DNA of 7,423 bases from Bacillota bacterium (GTDB lineage Bacteria > Bacillota > Bacilli > Bacillales > Cytobacillaceae), in the NCBI GenBank assembly GCA_030705745.1, contig JAUZPT010000139.1, forward strand, positions 1-7,423, written 5' to 3'. Shown here in pieces: positions 6,676 through 7,423 of this stretch (position 1 is its first letter; each line of letters starts with the position of its first letter). A model generated the notes under the pieces. That model made no database searches. It saw only the letters and a program-made list of their open reading frames with translations, and was not told where the DNA came from. A program made the translations under genes and the position numbers.

Positions 6676-6790
6676 AACCACCGCAAATTTATTTGCACTT
6701 TTATTTTAACAAAAATTTACTAATTTTGGTTAAAAAGACAAGTTTACGCTTTAGGAAGAATGGGGATAACTAAAATAAAAAGGAAAAGGA

Positions 6791-6970
6791 ATGATTGGGA
6801 TGAGTCCGCAGATGGCCAAATTAATAACGGACATTGAAAAATGCAGAAACGAAATGGTTCGGTTGGCTTCTCATGCCTCATTAGCCGACCAATCCGTCCT
6901 TGAAGCCAGCACCCGCCTGGATTCACTACTTAACAAGTATTACTTTTTAACAACCAAAAAAAATGCTTGA
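6791..6970 (+). CDS. Spo0E-family aspartyl-phosphate phosphatase, small protein
   Basis: This is a 59-residue protein of the Spo0E-like type. Family members fold as two antiparallel helices and dephosphorylate response regulators such as Spo0A~P, delaying sporulation. Helix 1 is about residues 9-27 (IEKCRNEMVRLA); helix 2 is about 34-51 (SVLEASTRLDSLLNKYY). The motif STRLDSLLNKYY corresponds to the family signature SQELDxLIxxY, with Leu43 and Asp44 kept but Gln-Glu replaced by Thr-Arg. ATG at 6791 has AAAAGG about seven bases upstream; ATG at 6800 (56 residues, AAAAGGA nine bases upstream) is nearly as good. It is divergent from sigW and convergent with rocF. The only promoter candidate I see is weak (TTTACG 6743-6748, 16 bases, GATAAC). 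Which regulator it acts on cannot be told from sequence. Confidence 0.85.
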   Translation: MIGMSPQMAKLITDIEKCRNEMVRLASHASLADQSVLEASTRLDSLLNKYYFLTTKKNA

Positions 6971-6984
6971 AATACCACATAAAA

Positions 6985-7024
6985 AAACACACGACATTTT
7001 CCTATGTGGAAATGTCGTGTGTTT
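6985..7024. terminator. Bidirectional terminator between the Spo0E-like gene and rocF
   Basis: A perfect 15-bp inverted repeat pairs 6985-6999 with 7010-7024 around a 10-nt loop. Read on the minus strand it ends in a T-run (complement of seven A at 6981-6987) and serves rocF, whose stop is 67 bases before the stem. On the plus strand it ends in TTTCTCTTT, 14 bases after the Spo0E-like stop. The core of the stem is ACACGACATTT with AAATGTCGTGT. Confidence 0.88.
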
Positions 7025-7091
7025 CTCTTTGTGATATTAATGTTTGGACCTCTGAAGTGAGACCGTTATTACTATACTGCCGTTTTGTTTT

Positions 7092-7423
7092 TTATAAAAG
7101 TTTTTCCCCGAACAAGGAGGCCATCAACTCGACCGCTACGATAGCGGTTTTATTTTTTTCATCGAGAATTGGATTAACTTCTACAAATTCTGCTGACGTT
7201 ATGATTTGCTTCTCCGCCAACATTTCCATAGCCAGGTGGCTCTCACGGTAACTGATTCCACCAATTACAGGTGTCCCCACTCCAGGTGCATCACTCGGAT
7301 CCAATCCATCTAAATCAAGTGATAAATGAACACCATCGGTTCTATCCTTTAAATAGGATATGGTTTCTTCCATTACAGCCGCCATGCCCAGACGATCAAT
7401 TTCATGCATCGTATAAACCTTGA
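7092..7423 (-). CDS. rocF: Arginase, C-terminal part, cut by window edge
   Basis: Arginase hydrolyses arginine to ornithine and urea in the cytoplasm, the first step of arginine catabolism, using two Mn ions. The visible part is 109 complete codons, about the last third of a family that is usually near 300 residues. The reading frame continues upstream of the first internal Met as KVYT-MHEIDRLGM, so the gene is truncated by the window and not short. The Mn-binding motif SLDLDGLDP (7296-7322) is followed by APGVGTP and GGISYRE. The conserved acidic stretch SAEFVEVNP comes later and the protein ends in GEKLL. Agmatinase is an alternative in the ureohydrolase family, but the motif wording and the Bacillus-type C-terminus favour arginase. 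It is convergent with the Spo0E-like gene, and a shared terminator lies between them. Confidence 0.93.
   Translation of the reverse strand, partial: KVYTMHEIDRLGMAAVMEETISYLKDRTDGVHLSLDLDGLDPSDAPGVGTPVIGGISYRESHLAMEMLAEKQIITSAEFVEVNPILDEKNKTAIVAVELMASLFGEKLL

Noticed and set aside
6614..6676. N-terminal extension of SigW by 21 residues from ATG at 6676
   Set aside because: The upstream ATG overlaps the -35 box of the SigW promoter, so it would lie outside the mRNA, and the shorter form has a good ribosome site and the usual 187-residue length.
6743..6769. Promoter for the Spo0E-like gene: TTTACG, 16 bases, GATAAC
   Set aside because: Only four of six matches at each box and a leader of about 14 bases; too weak to list as a feature. 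A sigma-H site around AGGAAGAAT was also tried and lacks a matching -10.
6744..6926. Minus-strand frame of 60 codons opposite the Spo0E-like gene
   Set aside because: Antisense to a recognisable protein-coding frame, with no ribosome site and no family resemblance.

Overview
The window looks like core chromosome from an endospore-forming Firmicute of the Bacillaceae. Three things point there: purine-rich Shine-Dalgarno sites before every gene, close relatedness of all products to Bacillus proteins (SigW, RsiW, CdaA, CdaR, GlmM, GlmS), and a small Spo0E-family gene. In B. subtilis 168, as I recall it, arginase (rocF) is not next to sigW. Here it is, with the Spo0E-like gene between them, an arrangement I associate with other Bacillaceae. 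I cannot name the species.

Layout, read right to left because almost everything is on the minus strand. The 3' part of rocF (7092-7423) ends at a strong bidirectional hairpin (6985-7024) shared with a convergent 59-codon Spo0E-like gene (6791-6970, plus strand). Divergent from that gene is the sigW-rsiW operon (6613 to 5390), driven by a recognisable SigW-type autoregulatory promoter (TGAAAC, 17 nt, CGTA) and closed by a hairpin that overlaps the last codons of rsiW. A spacer of about 260 bases holds two plausible vegetative promoters. The cdaA-cdaR-glmM operon follows (5114 to 1684), ending in a 17-bp-stem terminator. Next is a 500-base non-coding stretch with a near-consensus sigma-A promoter, a complete glmS ribozyme, a further hairpin and the glmS ribosome binding site. 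Last comes the first 394 codons of glmS, cut by the window edge.

The genes form a cell-envelope module. SigW and its anti-sigma factor RsiW sense envelope stress. CdaA makes c-di-AMP at the membrane and CdaR modulates it. GlmS and GlmM make glucosamine-6-phosphate and glucosamine-1-phosphate, the route to UDP-GlcNAc and peptidoglycan. The glmS ribozyme supplies feedback: its cofactor is the GlmS product GlcN6P, and cleavage destabilises the glmS message.

I found no mobile element, CRISPR array, tRNA or rRNA, and no clear novel system; this is a conserved housekeeping region. The points most worth a second look are small: the rsiW start is best placed at an internal GTG (6034), the rsiW stop codon sits in a terminator loop, the glmS leader has a hairpin whose loop could pair with the glmS Shine-Dalgarno, and the Spo0E-like protein has an altered signature motif.
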